Shown in pieces: positions 38,783 to 48,198 of a stretch of 64,000 nucleotides of DNA (position 1 is its first letter; every line of letters starts with the position of its first letter). Made by a program: the position numbers and the translations under genes. The notes below the pieces were generated by a model. The model was not told the DNA's origin. It saw only the letters and a list, made by a program, of their open reading frames with translations, and did no database searches. This DNA is from Brucella anthropi ATCC 49188 (GTDB lineage: Bacteria > Pseudomonadota > Alphaproteobacteria > Rhizobiales > Rhizobiaceae), in NCBI RefSeq assembly GCF_000017405.1, contig NC_009667.1, positions 1,211,501 through 1,275,500 of the forward strand, given 5' to 3'.

Positions 38783-39301
38783 ATGAACTATCGTTATTCG
38801 TTCCTCTCCGCCGCCGCATTCTTGGCTCTCACGGCAACAGCTTCGGCAGCGCCGTTACCCGGAGGCGCCAGCACCCTCACAGAAACCTATCAGGACTGGT
38901 CCATCTCCTGCCAGGCGCAGAAAGAGAGCACAAACTGCATCATGAACCAGATGCAGAACTCCTCCCAGACTGGCCAGCGTGTCCTGACGGTCGAACTGCG
39001 CAATGTCGCTGGCGGCAAGGTTGAAGGCGTGCTTTTGATGCCGTTTGGGTTGAATCTGGCGAAGGGCGCCACATTGAAGATCGACGAGGGAGAAGCACCC
39101 GCGCTCACCTTCTCGACCTGCCTGCCGCAGGGTTGTCTGGCGCCACTTTCTTTCGATGCCAAGCAAGTCGGTAAGCTCAAGACGGCAGCCAATCTCAATA
39201 TCACTGCCACCGCACTTGAACCCAGCCAGCCAGTTGCTTTCAAGGTCTCGCTCAAAGGTTTTGGAAGCGCTCTTGATCGCATTGCCGCTCTGACGAAATA
39301 A
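38783..39301 (+). CDS. Invasion-associated locus B (IalB) family protein, 172 aa
   Basis: A signal peptide ([20 protein letters not shown]) is followed by the IalB core: [36 protein letters not shown] and [16 protein letters not shown] with paired cysteines. The family is named after a Bartonella protein linked to erythrocyte invasion, but it is widespread in non-invasive Alphaproteobacteria, so a general periplasmic or envelope role is likely. Length is normal. It stands alone, preceded by a dispersed palindrome. Confidence 0.88.
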   Translation: MNYRYSFLSAAAFLALTATASAAPLPGGASTLTETYQDWSISCQAQKESTNCIMNQMQNSSQTGQRVLTVELRNVAGGKVEGVLLMPFGLNLAKGATLKIDEGEAPALTFSTCLPQGCLAPLSFDAKQVGKLKTAANLNITATALEPSQPVAFKVSLKGFGSALDRIAALTK

Positions 39302-39599
39302 GCCGGGTTCAAAAATTCCTCTCTAGTTTCGCGCGTCGATCTGCTTCAAGCATATCGGCGTGCGAAGCAGAGCCGTTCCACATATTCTGAGTGTGACACC
39401 GGCAGAAACAGCAGCAAGGACGCGGGTTCAAAGATCAACCGAACGGGCATTTTGCCATATCTGTCGACCGTCAACGTTAGCCAGATCGCGTCAGAACCGA
39501 ACTCATTTGAAAGTTCATACAATTCATTCTGCTCGGAAAGCGATAGAAGAGCCAGTCCCAGAACGGCTTAGCGGTCATCTTGGGCTTGGAAGGCAATGA
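39302..39599. other. About 300-base gap without recognised features
   Basis: No gene, RNA or strong hairpin was seen. An open plus-strand frame at 39360-39599 has neither a ribosome site nor recognisable sequence. The gap separates IalB from the convergent WYL regulator. Confidence 0.35.
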
Positions 39600-40301
39600 T
39601 CAGTCTTTAAAAGCGTTATATTCGCTCAGTTCCATGAGGCGGTAGAAATCGCCCAGCGTCTTGCCGCGTTCGGCCCGGAAGAGGCGGCCTGCGTCGCTGG
39701 CCTCAACGATACGGTCGGTCCGGAATGTGCGGAAAGCATTGCGCAATTCGCACCAGCCGATAACCGTCCAGACCTTGCCCCAGAACCACAGACCAAGCGG
39801 GCGAATATCACGCTCGCTTTCGCGCGATTCCAGATCTCGATAGCGGATATTGAGTACATTGCCCTGATCGACGGCGCGTTCCACCGCGTCGATGATACGG
39901 CGTTCGTCCATGCTGATGCGGGCCGTGGGCGCATGTATCTGAGTACTTGTGATACGAGCGCGTTCTTCCTTGGGCAGAACGGCTTCGATCTTGACCAGAG
40001 CCTCTTCTGCACCACGCGCCATGGAAACGCCGCCCCAGGCGCGGATGAGGCGCGCCCCGGCAACCAGAGCGACGATTTCATCGCGCGTGAACATAAGCGG
40101 CGGGAGTTCGAAGCCTTGCCGCAGAATATAGCCGACACCGGCTTCGCCATCGATGGGGACGCCAGTCGACTGCAGATCGGAAATATCGCGATAGATGGTG
40201 CGTTCGGAGACTTCCAGCCGCTCGGCCAGCTGGCGCGCGGTGACGAGCCTGCCACCGCGCAGGTGCTGAACAATCTGGAAAAGGCGGTCTGCACGGCGCA
40301 T
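39600..40301 (-). CDS. YafY-type transcription regulator (HTH_11 plus WYL), 233 aa
   Basis: The N-terminal winged helix is clear: RLFQIVQHLRGGRLVTARQL, AERLEVSERTIYRDISDLQS. After the linker GVPIDGEAGVGYILRQGFEL a WYL domain occupies residues 140-225 (NIRYRDLESRESERDIRPLG, WGKVWTVIGWCELRNAFRTF). WYL domains sense ligands, often nucleic-acid-derived, in repressors of metabolic or defence genes. The target here is unknown; the DUF1127 gene just upstream on the same strand (6 bases from stop to start) may be co-transcribed. Confidence 0.9.
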   Translation of the reverse strand: MRRADRLFQIVQHLRGGRLVTARQLAERLEVSERTIYRDISDLQSTGVPIDGEAGVGYILRQGFELPPLMFTRDEIVALVAGARLIRAWGGVSMARGAEEALVKIEAVLPKEERARITSTQIHAPTARISMDERRIIDAVERAVDQGNVLNIRYRDLESRESERDIRPLGLWFWGKVWTVIGWCELRNAFRTFRTDRIVEASDAGRLFRAERGKTLGDFYRLMELSEYNAFKD

Positions 40302-40307
40302 TCCGTT

Positions 40308-40493
40308 TTATTCTCCGTTGCAGTATTTGGTGTTGCGCTGTTCCAGATAGCGATCCGGCCAGCCCAGATCCTTGCGCAGGTCTTTCGGCAGTCCATCGAT
40401 CACACGCTCGGTGCGAATGAAACGACGGCGTTCATCATGCCTGCGCCTGTATTCCTTCAAAACTGCGATCAATGGTGCGATTGCGAGTGCCAT
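40308..40493 (-). CDS. DUF1127 small basic protein, 61 aa
   Basis: The C-terminal two-thirds shows the family pattern: ERVIDGLPKDLRKDLGWPDR, like the YjiS-type domain in which a conserved LP-x-x-L-x-D-x-G follows a basic helix. Short DUF1127 proteins in Agrobacterium and Rhodobacter affect small-RNA or phosphate-linked regulation; here the role is unknown. ATG at 40493 is used because the family motif fits in 61 residues; the longer frame from 40532 adds residues with no homology. Confidence 0.8.
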   Translation of the reverse strand: MALAIAPLIAVLKEYRRRHDERRRFIRTERVIDGLPKDLRKDLGWPDRYLEQRNTKYCNGE

Positions 40494-40605
40494 GGTGAAA
40501 TCTCCCTCATCCTTGGATACGCAGTATCGCACACCCCTCCTGACAGCTTTCTGTCAGGAGCAAATCCTTATTTCATTATCTTCCTAATATAGCGGGGCCG
40601 CAACA

Positions 40606-41397
40606 TCATGCCTTATAGCGTGGTGCTGCTGTATAGCTGAGGGGCAGACGCCCACCATCCGCATAGATGGTCTGGCCTGTTACATAGCTCGCATCCCGCG
40701 ATGCAAGAAAAGACGCTATCGAAGCAATTTCAGAGGCTTGGCCTATGCGACCCAGTGGTGTTCTTGATAGAATCCTGTTGCGGGCATCGGCGTCTGTGTT
40801 CACGGCGGAAAGCATGTCGGTCTCGATGGAGCCGGGGCCGATGGCATTGACGCGAATCCCCCAACGGGCGAGCGCTACTGCCATGGTACGTGTCAGCTGG
40901 TTCAATCCGCCCTTGGAAACGGAATAGGCGAGCTGCTCCGGCAAACCGAAGATTGCGTTGACCGATGACATGTTGATGATCGTGCCTGGATCACCGCCCG
41001 ATTCGACTCGCTCCACCATGCGTTTTGCCACGGCCTGTCCGCACAGAAACGCGCCTTTGAGATTGACACGCATGACACGGTCAAAATCCTCTTCCTTGAG
41101 GTCAAGGAAATCCGCCTGATGCACGATACCCGCGTTGTTGACGAGAATATCAACCTCACCCAGATTGGTGATGGTGAAGGTCAGGAGATTGTGGACATCG
41201 AGCTTGTCCCCCACATCCGCCGCCATATGGCGAACCGGGCCGAATTGCTCCAGATCCTTGGCTGCGCGCATGGCGGCGGCGTTGTCGATGTCGGACAGGA
41301 CTACGCTTGCGCCATCCATCAGGAAGCGCTTTGCTATGGCATAGCCAATACCGCGGGCAGCGCCGGTGACGATTGCCACCTTGCCTTCTAATTGCAT
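40606..41397 (-). CDS. Short-chain dehydrogenase/reductase, 263 aa
   Basis: Classical SDR: the cofactor loop TGAARGIG (residues 11-18), Asp of VLSDIDNA favouring NAD, NNAGI, and the catalytic set Ser in INMSSVNAIFG with Tyr-x-x-x-Lys in AYSVSKGGL. The substrate cannot be fixed; an alcohol or sugar oxidation is likely. ATG at 41397 has GGAG about eight bases upstream. It is followed on its 5' side by prpE, on the same strand after 69 bases, so the two may share a transcript. Confidence 0.9.
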   Translation of the reverse strand: MQLEGKVAIVTGAARGIGYAIAKRFLMDGASVVLSDIDNAAAMRAAKDLEQFGPVRHMAADVGDKLDVHNLLTFTITNLGEVDILVNNAGIVHQADFLDLKEEDFDRVMRVNLKGAFLCGQAVAKRMVERVESGGDPGTIINMSSVNAIFGLPEQLAYSVSKGGLNQLTRTMAVALARWGIRVNAIGPGSIETDMLSAVNTDADARNRILSRTPLGRIGQASEIASIASFLASRDASYVTGQTIYADGGRLPLSYTAAPRYKA

Positions 41398-41466
41398 GAT
41401 CGATCTCCAATTTGCATGGAGAGTGGACCGGCGGAAACCGCCGGTCAATAGTCGGGACGGTTAAGA

Positions 41467-43377
41467 TCAGGCGAAGGCGAGACCGGTGTGACGCTCGCGC
41501 AGAACGGTGCTGATTTCGTCCAGAATAGCCGGATCATCGATTGTGGCCGGCATCTTCCATTCTTCGCCGTCGGCAATCTTCTGAATGGTTGACCGTAGAA
41601 TCTTGCCAGACCGCGTCTTGGGCAGACGCTTTACGGTCAGCGCCAGCCGGAAGGCTGCAACAGGTCCGATGACGTCACGCACCATGCTGACGCATTCCTT
41701 CTCGACCTCTTGCGGATCGCGGTCGATGTTGGATTTCAGCACGAGGAAGCCGCAAGGCACCTGACCTTTAACCGGGTCCGAAATACCAAGCACAGCGCAT
41801 TCGGCAACATCGGGATGGCTGGAAAGTACCTCCTCCATCGCCCCGGTCGACAGGCGATGGCCAGCGACATTGATGATGTCGTCAGTGCGGCTCATGATGT
41901 AGAGATAGCCATCTTCATCCATGTAGCCGGCATCGGCGGTTTTATAGTAGCCGGGGAACTCGTTCAGATAGGCTTTGCGGAAACGCTCATCGGCGTTCCA
42001 GAGTGTTGGCAGGCAACCGGGCGGCAGGGGCAGCTTGATGAGAACATTCCCGAGCTGGCCGCGCTCGACTTCGTGGCCTTCATCGTCCAGCACGCGGATA
42101 TCGTAACCCGGAAGACAGACAGCGGGTGAGCCGTATTTGGTTTCCAGAAGACCGAGGCCGAGCGGATTGGCGACCATCGGCCAGCCGCTTTCCGTCTGCC
42201 ACCAGTGATCGATCACCGGGCAGCCCAGCAGATTTTCTGCCCAGTGAATCGTGTCGGGATCGGCGCGTTCGCCAGCGAGATAGAGGGCGCGGAACTTTGA
42301 AAGGTCGTAGCGACGCACGAAATTGCCGTCCGCGTCGTCTTTCTTGATTGCACGCAGCGCCGTCGGTGCGGTGAACATTACTTCAACGCCATGTTCGGCG
42401 ATGATGCGCCAGTAGGTGCCAGCATCGGGTGTGCCGATAGGCTTGCCTTCGAACAGGATGCTGGTCGCGCCATGGATCAACGGGGCATAAACGATGTAGG
42501 AATGGCCAACCACCCAACCCACATCGGATGCGGCCCACCATACTTGTCCCGGTTTCACGCCGAAGACATTCTTCATGGACCAGTCAAGCGCCACCATGTG
42601 TCCGCCGTTGTCGCGCACGACGCCTTTCGGCTCACCGGTCGTGCCGGACGTGTAGAGTACGTAAAGCGGGTCGGTAGCATCAACCGGCGTGCAGGGAACA
42701 TGACGACCGCGCGCGGCATCAACGGCCTCGCGATAGTCGAGGTCACGTCCTGCTACCGGTTCGTGCCGGTGCTGCTCGCGCTGCAATATGATGCAATGAT
42801 CGACTTTGTGCTGCGCAAGTGAAATCGCCTTATCGAGCATGGCCTGATAGGGCACGATGCGGGTAGGCTCGATACCGCAGGAACTGGTGATGATCATGAC
42901 TGGCTTGGCGTCGTCAATACGGGTTGCGAGTTCAGTGGCGGCAAATCCGCCGAAGACGACGGAATGGACTGCACCGATACGGGCCGATGCCAGCATGGCG
43001 ACAGCCGCTTCGGGGACCATCGGCATATAGATCAGAACGCGGTCGCCTTTCGATACACCATTGTCGAGCATGACGGCGGACAGCGCTTCCACTTCTTCCA
43101 GCAGTTCGCGATAAGTGAATTTGCGCATCGTGCCGGTGACGGGGCTTTCATAGATGAGCGCAACCTGTTCACCGCGCCCTTTGGCGACATGGCGGTCGAG
43201 CGCATTATAGCAGGTGTTGCACTGCGCACCCTTGAACCAACGTCCATAGACACCTTCGTCGCCCGCAAAAACCTGGTCCCATGGCTTGAACCAGTCGATT
43301 GCCTGCGCCGCTTCAGCCCAGAAACGTTCAGGATCGGCCTGCCATGCGGCATAGGTTTCGGCATATTTCGAAGTCAT
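41467..43377 (-). CDS. prpE: Propionyl-CoA synthetase, 636 aa
   Basis: Acyl-CoA synthetase of the acetyl/propionyl type that activates propionate through an acyl-adenylate. Visible are YTSGTTGEPKGVVRDNGGH (P-loop with the PrpE-specific VRDNGGH), WWQTESGWPM, ADAGYMDEDGYLYIMSRTDD and the C-terminal SGKILRSTIQKIADG with the catalytic Lys. The N-terminal ACAS_N domain (TYAAWQADPERFWAEAA) is complete. The gene is not beside a methylcitrate or propionyl-CoA carboxylase cluster here. Confidence 0.95.
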   Translation of the reverse strand: MTSKYAETYAAWQADPERFWAEAAQAIDWFKPWDQVFAGDEGVYGRWFKGAQCNTCYNALDRHVAKGRGEQVALIYESPVTGTMRKFTYRELLEEVEALSAVMLDNGVSKGDRVLIYMPMVPEAAVAMLASARIGAVHSVVFGGFAATELATRIDDAKPVMIITSSCGIEPTRIVPYQAMLDKAISLAQHKVDHCIILQREQHRHEPVAGRDLDYREAVDAARGRHVPCTPVDATDPLYVLYTSGTTGEPKGVVRDNGGHMVALDWSMKNVFGVKPGQVWWAASDVGWVVGHSYIVYAPLIHGATSILFEGKPIGTPDAGTYWRIIAEHGVEVMFTAPTALRAIKKDDADGNFVRRYDLSKFRALYLAGERADPDTIHWAENLLGCPVIDHWWQTESGWPMVANPLGLGLLETKYGSPAVCLPGYDIRVLDDEGHEVERGQLGNVLIKLPLPPGCLPTLWNADERFRKAYLNEFPGYYKTADAGYMDEDGYLYIMSRTDDIINVAGHRLSTGAMEEVLSSHPDVAECAVLGISDPVKGQVPCGFLVLKSNIDRDPQEVEKECVSMVRDVIGPVAAFRLALTVKRLPKTRSGKILRSTIQKIADGEEWKMPATIDDPAILDEISTVLRERHTGLAFA

Positions 43378-43648
43378 GCTCTTCCTCCCAGAAGCATGCG
43401 CAACGCCACCCGTCGGGCGGTTGTCGCTTCCTGATTAGTCTGCTGACGAAAGCGCAAGATCGACCTGTTCTGGTCTATCTCCTCCATGCGCTTTTCATCA
43501 CCTCCGCATGCAGTTTACGCCGCCCGGCGGCGGCTCGTCCATGAAACTTAAGATGAAGATGGAACCTTGTCGGTAAAAGGGTTGTGTCTGTTACACGCAT
43601 CTTGCAGCGACGGCCTGTCTGCGTCACAAGGAGGCAGAGAGGTGATTT

Positions 43649-43813
43649 GTGACCAAAATTCTGCCTGTGCTGCTTGTTCTTCTGATGGGGCTGCACATCA
43701 TCAAACCGCTTGGCCTGCCGGGCCTGAAGCAGCGCGGCGATTTCTGGAAGATCGCAGTCATCGCCATATTGATCATGGCACTGGCGGTGGGGTTCCACTT
43801 GCACGAAGGCTGA
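43649..43813 (+). CDS. Small two-helix membrane protein, 54 aa
   Basis: The short frame from GTG at 43649 reads LPVLLVLLMGLHIIKPLGLP, then GLKQRGDFWK, then IAVIAILIMALAVGFHLHEG. It has two hydrophobic stretches around a basic loop, which suggests an inner-membrane hairpin. GAGAGGTGA lies directly upstream as a ribosome site, with AGGAGG further out. A terminator follows the stop within ten bases. No family is recognised, but gene anatomy supports it. Confidence 0.65.
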   Translation: MTKILPVLLVLLMGLHIIKPLGLPGLKQRGDFWKIAVIAILIMALAVGFHLHEG

Positions 43814-43814
43814 A

Positions 43815-43848
43815 GAAAAGCCCGGCTGACATGGCCGGGCTCTTGTTT
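43815..43848. terminator. Shared terminator of the 54-aa gene and the aldolase gene
   Basis: GCCCGGC (43820-43826) and GCCGGGC (43834-43840) pair with A-rich sequence on the left and T-rich on the right, so it works for both convergent genes. Confidence 0.8.
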
Positions 43849-43859
43849 CTCAAGACAAG

Positions 43860-44885
43860 TCAGGCTGCTTTTTCAAGATCTTTTTTCCAGCCGCCGGTGG
43901 CAGCCAGACCGTTCATCTTTGCCCGATGTGCGAAAGCCCGCTGACCAGCAGCGATGTTTTCATCCTTGCCGCCCCAGGCGTCCAGCGCTGCCGCCTGCAG
44001 GGCACGGCCATAGGAGAAAGTCATTTTCCACGGCATGTCAAAGCCCGCATTCATCGCAGAAAGGTGGGCGGTCGCTTCCTCGCCTGTCTGGCCGCCGGAA
44101 AGGAAGGCGATGCCGGGCACTGCTGCCGGAACTGTGTTGCGGAAACAGCGGACAGTTTTCTCCGCCACTTCCTCGACGGAAGCCTTGCGCGTTTTCTTGC
44201 CGTCGATGACCATATTCGGCTTCAGGATCATACCTTCGAGCCTGACGCGAGCATCGTAAAGTTCCGTAAACACTGTCTTCAGAACCCATTCCGTCACTTC
44301 GTAACAACGGTCGATGGTATGATCGCCCGGTCGGCCGTCCATCAACACTTCGGGTTCGACAATCGGGACGATGTTTGCTTCCTGGCAAAGCGCTGCATAG
44401 CGGGCGAGCGCCTGTGCATTCTGTTTCACCGCGCCCCAGCTGGGCAGGCCATCGGAAATCGAGATCACTGCGCGCCATTTGGCGAAACGGGCTCCAAGTG
44501 CGTAATATTCATTGAGCCGTTCGCGCAGACCGTCCAACCCCTCTGTGATGGTTTCACCGTCGAAACCAGCAAGCGGCTTGGCACCAGCATCGACCTTGAT
44601 GCCCGGAATAGAACCCGCCTTGCGGATGATTTCGACAAGCGGTGTATCATCCTTGGCCTTCTGCCTTATGGTTTCATCATAGAGAATGACGCCAGAAATA
44701 TAGTTCTTCATCGCTTCGTCCGAGCGGAACAGCATTTCGCGATAGTCGCGGCGCGTTTCTTCCGTCGAGGCGAGATGAATCGAGTCAAAGCGCTTCTTGA
44801 TGGTGCCCGAGCTTTCATCGGCGGCGAGAATACCTTTTCCTGCTGCCACCAGTGCAATCGCAATGTCTTCAAGACGTTCAGTCAT
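43860..44885 (-). CDS. Class I fructose-bisphosphate aldolase, 341 aa
   Basis: Cleaves or forms fructose 1,6-bisphosphate through a Schiff base, without metal. Diagnostic stretches are GKGILAADESSGTIKKRFDS, RDYREMLF, IPIVEPEVLMDGRP-like VPIVEPEVLMDG, GMILKPNMV with the catalytic Lys and FLSGGQTGEEATAHL. Length and similarity are of the eukaryote-like class I found in Brucella. ATG at 44885 is used with GGAGCA eight bases upstream. It ends the cluster tkt, gapA, glycolipid-binding, pgk, aldolase, though the sugar dehydrogenase gene lies between on the other strand. Confidence 0.94.
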   Translation of the reverse strand: MTERLEDIAIALVAAGKGILAADESSGTIKKRFDSIHLASTEETRRDYREMLFRSDEAMKNYISGVILYDETIRQKAKDDTPLVEIIRKAGSIPGIKVDAGAKPLAGFDGETITEGLDGLRERLNEYYALGARFAKWRAVISISDGLPSWGAVKQNAQALARYAALCQEANIVPIVEPEVLMDGRPGDHTIDRCYEVTEWVLKTVFTELYDARVRLEGMILKPNMVIDGKKTRKASVEEVAEKTVRCFRNTVPAAVPGIAFLSGGQTGEEATAHLSAMNAGFDMPWKMTFSYGRALQAAALDAWGGKDENIAAGQRAFAHRAKMNGLAATGGWKKDLEKAA

Positions 44886-45130
44886 ATGCAATGCTCCTTC
44901 TATCAAAGCGATGAGGGAGTGTTGGTTAAAACTATGGCGAGCGCAAGCCATTGAAACGGTTGAAAAAAATTCAAACGGTTTAGGTGAAGCAAGTTTTCCT
45001 AAACGCCGTCAGATTGGTTATCTCAGGTTTTTCCCGAAACTCGTTTTGATATCCGCCTCTCAACCCCCATGTAAGAAACCAGTGAGAAAAACCTCGCCCG
45101 TTTTCCATTGTCCAGATTTGAGGAGGAGAT

Positions 45131-46279
45131 ATGCGACGCGCCCTTTTGAGCCTGCCGTTTGTTCTGGCAGCATCAATGGTTGTCCTGCCGGTGCTGGATG
45201 TTTCGGCTGAGAGCATCAATGCCGGTGGCAGGAAGGCCGAAGCAAGTGCTCCGTTTACTGCAACGTCGGTTGCCGAATTCGATACGCCCTGGGCTATCGC
45301 CTTTCTGCCCGATGGCAGACTTTTATTGACGGAGAAGGGCGGCAAGATTTTCATCGTCACGCAATCGGGTGACAAAACTGCTGTCGATGGTGTGCCGGAA
45401 GTGGCATTCAGTGGCCAGAACGGCCTGCTCGATATTGCGCCTGCTCCGGATTTCGAAAAGGGCAAGGCAGTCTACTTCTCCTATAACGAACCGGCGAAGA
45501 ACGGCAGCAGCGTCGTTCTGGTGCGCGCTGTGCTGGATGAAGGTGACGGCAAGGCAGCGCTGCAGGACAAGACCACGATCTGGAAACAGGATGCGGTGGC
45601 TCGCGGCGGACAGCCGGGCGGCATTATTGCATTCGAGCCGGATGGCAAACATCTGTTCCTTTCCGTCGGCGACCGCATGTTGCCTGCAACCGCGCAGGAC
45701 GATGAGGCTCCCATGGGGAAAATTCTCCGCATGAATCTCGATGGTTCCGTGCCGAAGGATAATCCGCATGCGGATGCGGGAGGTGTAAGGGCATTGACCT
45801 GGTCAACCGGCCATCGCAACCCGTACGGACTGGCCTTCGGCCCCGATGGAAAGCTCTGGGAGCACGAGATGGGCCCGCGTGGCGGTGACGAGTTCAATCT
45901 CATCAAGCCCGGTCTTAATTATGGCTGGCCTGTTGTTTCCAATGGCGACAATTATAGCGGCAGGCCGATCCCGCGCCATAGCACACGTCCGGAATTCGAG
46001 CCGCCATTGGTGTACTGGACGCCGGTTATCGCTCCGGCCGGGCTTGCCTTTTACGAGGGAGACATGTTCCCCGAATGGCGCGGCTCGGCTTTGATCGGAG
46101 GGCTTTCGGTCATGTCGCTGGTGCGTGTCGTGATCGACAAGGATGGCAAGGCGGACGAAGCCGAGCGCTTTGAAATGGAAAACCGTATCCGCGATGTGGC
46201 TGTCGGTCCCGACGGGGCCATCTGGCTGATCGAGGATGACAATCCGGGACGTCTCCTGAAGCTGACCCCCAAAGCATGA
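45131..46279 (+). CDS. PQQ-dependent sugar (aldose) dehydrogenase, 382 aa
   Basis: A signal peptide (RALLSLPFVLAASMVVLPVL) precedes a six-bladed beta-propeller of the soluble glucose/sorbosone dehydrogenase type: DTPWAIAFLPDGRLLLTEKG, GQNGLLDIAPAPDF (with the catalytic His of relatives replaced in this reading), ALTWSTGHRNPYGLAFGPDG, EMGPRGGDEFNLIKPGLNYG and a closing EDDNPGRLLKLTPKA. The enzyme would act in the periplasm, oxidising aldoses with PQQ. The precise sugar is unknown. A terminator follows at once. Confidence 0.88.
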   Translation: MRRALLSLPFVLAASMVVLPVLDVSAESINAGGRKAEASAPFTATSVAEFDTPWAIAFLPDGRLLLTEKGGKIFIVTQSGDKTAVDGVPEVAFSGQNGLLDIAPAPDFEKGKAVYFSYNEPAKNGSSVVLVRAVLDEGDGKAALQDKTTIWKQDAVARGGQPGGIIAFEPDGKHLFLSVGDRMLPATAQDDEAPMGKILRMNLDGSVPKDNPHADAGGVRALTWSTGHRNPYGLAFGPDGKLWEHEMGPRGGDEFNLIKPGLNYGWPVVSNGDNYSGRPIPRHSTRPEFEPPLVYWTPVIAPAGLAFYEGDMFPEWRGSALIGGLSVMSLVRVVIDKDGKADEAERFEMENRIRDVAVGPDGAIWLIEDDNPGRLLKLTPKA

Positions 46280-46281
46280 AG

Positions 46282-46314
46282 AAAAAGCCCCGGATTTCCG
46301 GGGCTTTATTTGTT
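46282..46314 (+). terminator. Terminator of the sugar dehydrogenase gene
   Basis: AAAGCCCCGG and CCGGGGCTTT pair around ATTT and run into T-rich sequence three bases after the stop. Confidence 0.88.
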
Positions 46315-46364
46315 CTTATACATTCTTCCGCGCAAAACCGCTTCACGCTTTTGCTGGAAATGCT

Positions 46365-47570
46365 CTACTTCTTCAGCACATCAACGCCGGGGAGGGGCTT
46401 GCCTTCCATCCATTCGAGGAAGGCGCCGCCTGCGGTCGAGATATAGGTGAAGTCGTCGGCTACGCCAGCATGATTGAGGGCTGCGACCGTATCGCCGCCG
46501 CCGCCGACCGAAACCAGCTTGCCAGCCTTGGTGCGGGCGGCGACGTGTTTTGCGGTCTTGACCGTCGCGGTGTCGAACGGACGCAGTTCGAACGCACCGA
46601 GCGGACCGTTCCAGACAAGCGTGGCCGCATCATCGATGGCCGAGGCGATCAGATCGGTCGAGAGTGCCCCGGCATCGAGAATCATGCCGTCGCTTGGAAC
46701 TGCATCGACTCCATAGGTCTTGTTCGGCGTATCGGCTGCAAAGTGCCAGCCCACGACAGCATCGACCGGAAGGATGATCGCGCATTTGGTGGTTTCGGCC
46801 TTGGCCATGATTTCGCGGGCGGTGTGGGCCAGCTCGTGCTCGCAGAGCGATTTGCCGACATCGTGTCCCTGCGCTGCCAGGAAAGTATTGGCCATGCCGC
46901 CGCCGATAACGAGCGCATCAACCTTTTCGATCAGGTTGGACAAGAGGTCGAGCTTGGTCGAAACCTTTGCGCCGCCGACGATGGCGACAACCGGACGAGC
47001 CGGATTGCCAAGGCCCTTTTCCAGCGCTTCAAGCTCGGCCTGCATGCCGCGTCCCGCATAGGCGGGCAGGACGTGTGCGAGGCCTTCGGTCGAAGCATGG
47101 GCGCGGTGGGCAGCCGAAAACGCGTCGTTCACATAAAGATCGCCATTGGCTGCCAGAGCCGCGACGAATTCCGGATCGTTCTTTTCCTCGCCCTTGTGGA
47201 AACGGGTGTTTTCCAGAAGCAGGACATCGCCGTCCTTCAGTGCATCAACGGCGGCCTTGGCGTGTTCGCCGATGCAGTCTTCGGCAAAATGGACACTCCG
47301 GCCAGAAATATGGGGTCCCAGCACCTTGGAGAGCGGCTTCACGACATGCTTCAGCGAATTTTCGTCCGAAGCAACGCCCTTGGGGCGACCGAAATGGGCG
47401 AGCAGAACTACCTTTGCGCCTTTCCTGGAAAGCTCGGCAATGGTCGGAACGATACGCTCGATACGGGTCAGGTCGGTGACTTCGCCATTCGCCATCGGCA
47501 CGTTGAGGTCAACGCGGACCAGTACGCGCTTGGACTTGACGTCAGCATCGTCGAGAGTGCGGAAACTCAT
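46365..47570 (-). CDS. pgk: Phosphoglycerate kinase, 401 aa
   Basis: Transfers phosphate between 1,3-bisphosphoglycerate and ADP. The N-terminal half shows [32 protein letters not shown] and [15 protein letters not shown]; the nucleotide half shows [20 protein letters not shown] and [18 protein letters not shown]. Length is normal. It lies downstream of gapA and the glycolipid-binding-domain gene in the same direction, so the three are probably one transcript. A 610-residue open frame on the opposite strand is an artefact. Confidence 0.97.
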   Translation of the reverse strand: MSFRTLDDADVKSKRVLVRVDLNVPMANGEVTDLTRIERIVPTIAELSRKGAKVVLLAHFGRPKGVASDENSLKHVVKPLSKVLGPHISGRSVHFAEDCIGEHAKAAVDALKDGDVLLLENTRFHKGEEKNDPEFVAALAANGDLYVNDAFSAAHRAHASTEGLAHVLPAYAGRGMQAELEALEKGLGNPARPVVAIVGGAKVSTKLDLLSNLIEKVDALVIGGGMANTFLAAQGHDVGKSLCEHELAHTAREIMAKAETTKCAIILPVDAVVGWHFAADTPNKTYGVDAVPSDGMILDAGALSTDLIASAIDDAATLVWNGPLGAFELRPFDTATVKTAKHVAARTKAGKLVSVGGGGDTVAALNHAGVADDFTYISTAGGAFLEWMEGKPLPGVDVLKK

Positions 47571-47618
47571 GATCTTTCTCCCAGAACTGTCTTTCGGGTG
47601 CCGGTGGAGCAGGAGAGC

Positions 47619-48188
47619 TCAAACAGGCAGGCGCCGGAAAAGGGTTGGATAGTCGGTGACAAGCCCGTCCTCGTCGACGGGCAATTCGGCGGTGAAGGTG
47701 CGGTCGGCGGCCTCGTAGCGATAGCGCCGCCCTTCCTCAAGGCAGGTATAACGCTGCTGGTCGCGCAGCGGACGGAAACTGTCGAACGGCACGTAAAGCA
47801 TGTCGAGCTGAACGGTGCCGCTTTCCGGTGTGAGGCCAAGGCGGCGGATGGGCAGCGTGTTGGTGAAGGGCGTTCCTGCCAGATCGATATCGATGCAGCC
47901 ATCGAACTCCGGCAATGCATCGCCAGCCATCGTGCTCCAGCGACCGTCGCCGTCGGAAACAAGCTCCAGCCGGTGCCCGGCTGTAGTTTCGATCAGGAAA
48001 TGGAGGACATGCCAGACGCTGTTGCAGTCGATGCTGTAGCGCACGCCGTAGGGATTGTCTCCGCGGTCGCCAATCACCACGCTTTCAGCACGGATCGTGC
48101 GGCCTGCGGGGCCGATATTGAGATGTTCGAGCCCTTCTCCTTCCAGCGGACGCCAGCGCGCAACGGTGGGGAGAAGGGCGCGAAACAT
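47619..48188 (-). CDS. Putative glycolipid-binding domain (DUF1089) protein, 189 aa
   Basis: The beta-rich single domain with EHLNIGPAGRTIRAESVVIG, YGVRYSIDCNSVWHVLHFLI, FDGCIDIDLAGTPFTNTLPI and YEAADRTFTAELPVDEDGLV matches the putative glycolipid-binding family. The biochemical role is unknown; the name comes from a fold relationship to glycolipid-carrier domains. No signal peptide is seen. It is inserted between gapA (10 bases) and pgk (48 bases), so it is co-transcribed with central carbon genes. Confidence 0.85.
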   Translation of the reverse strand: MFRALLPTVARWRPLEGEGLEHLNIGPAGRTIRAESVVIGDRGDNPYGVRYSIDCNSVWHVLHFLIETTAGHRLELVSDGDGRWSTMAGDALPEFDGCIDIDLAGTPFTNTLPIRRLGLTPESGTVQLDMLYVPFDSFRPLRDQQRYTCLEEGRRYRYEAADRTFTAELPVDEDGLVTDYPTLFRRLPV

Positions 48189-48198
48189 GGTCGGAGGC

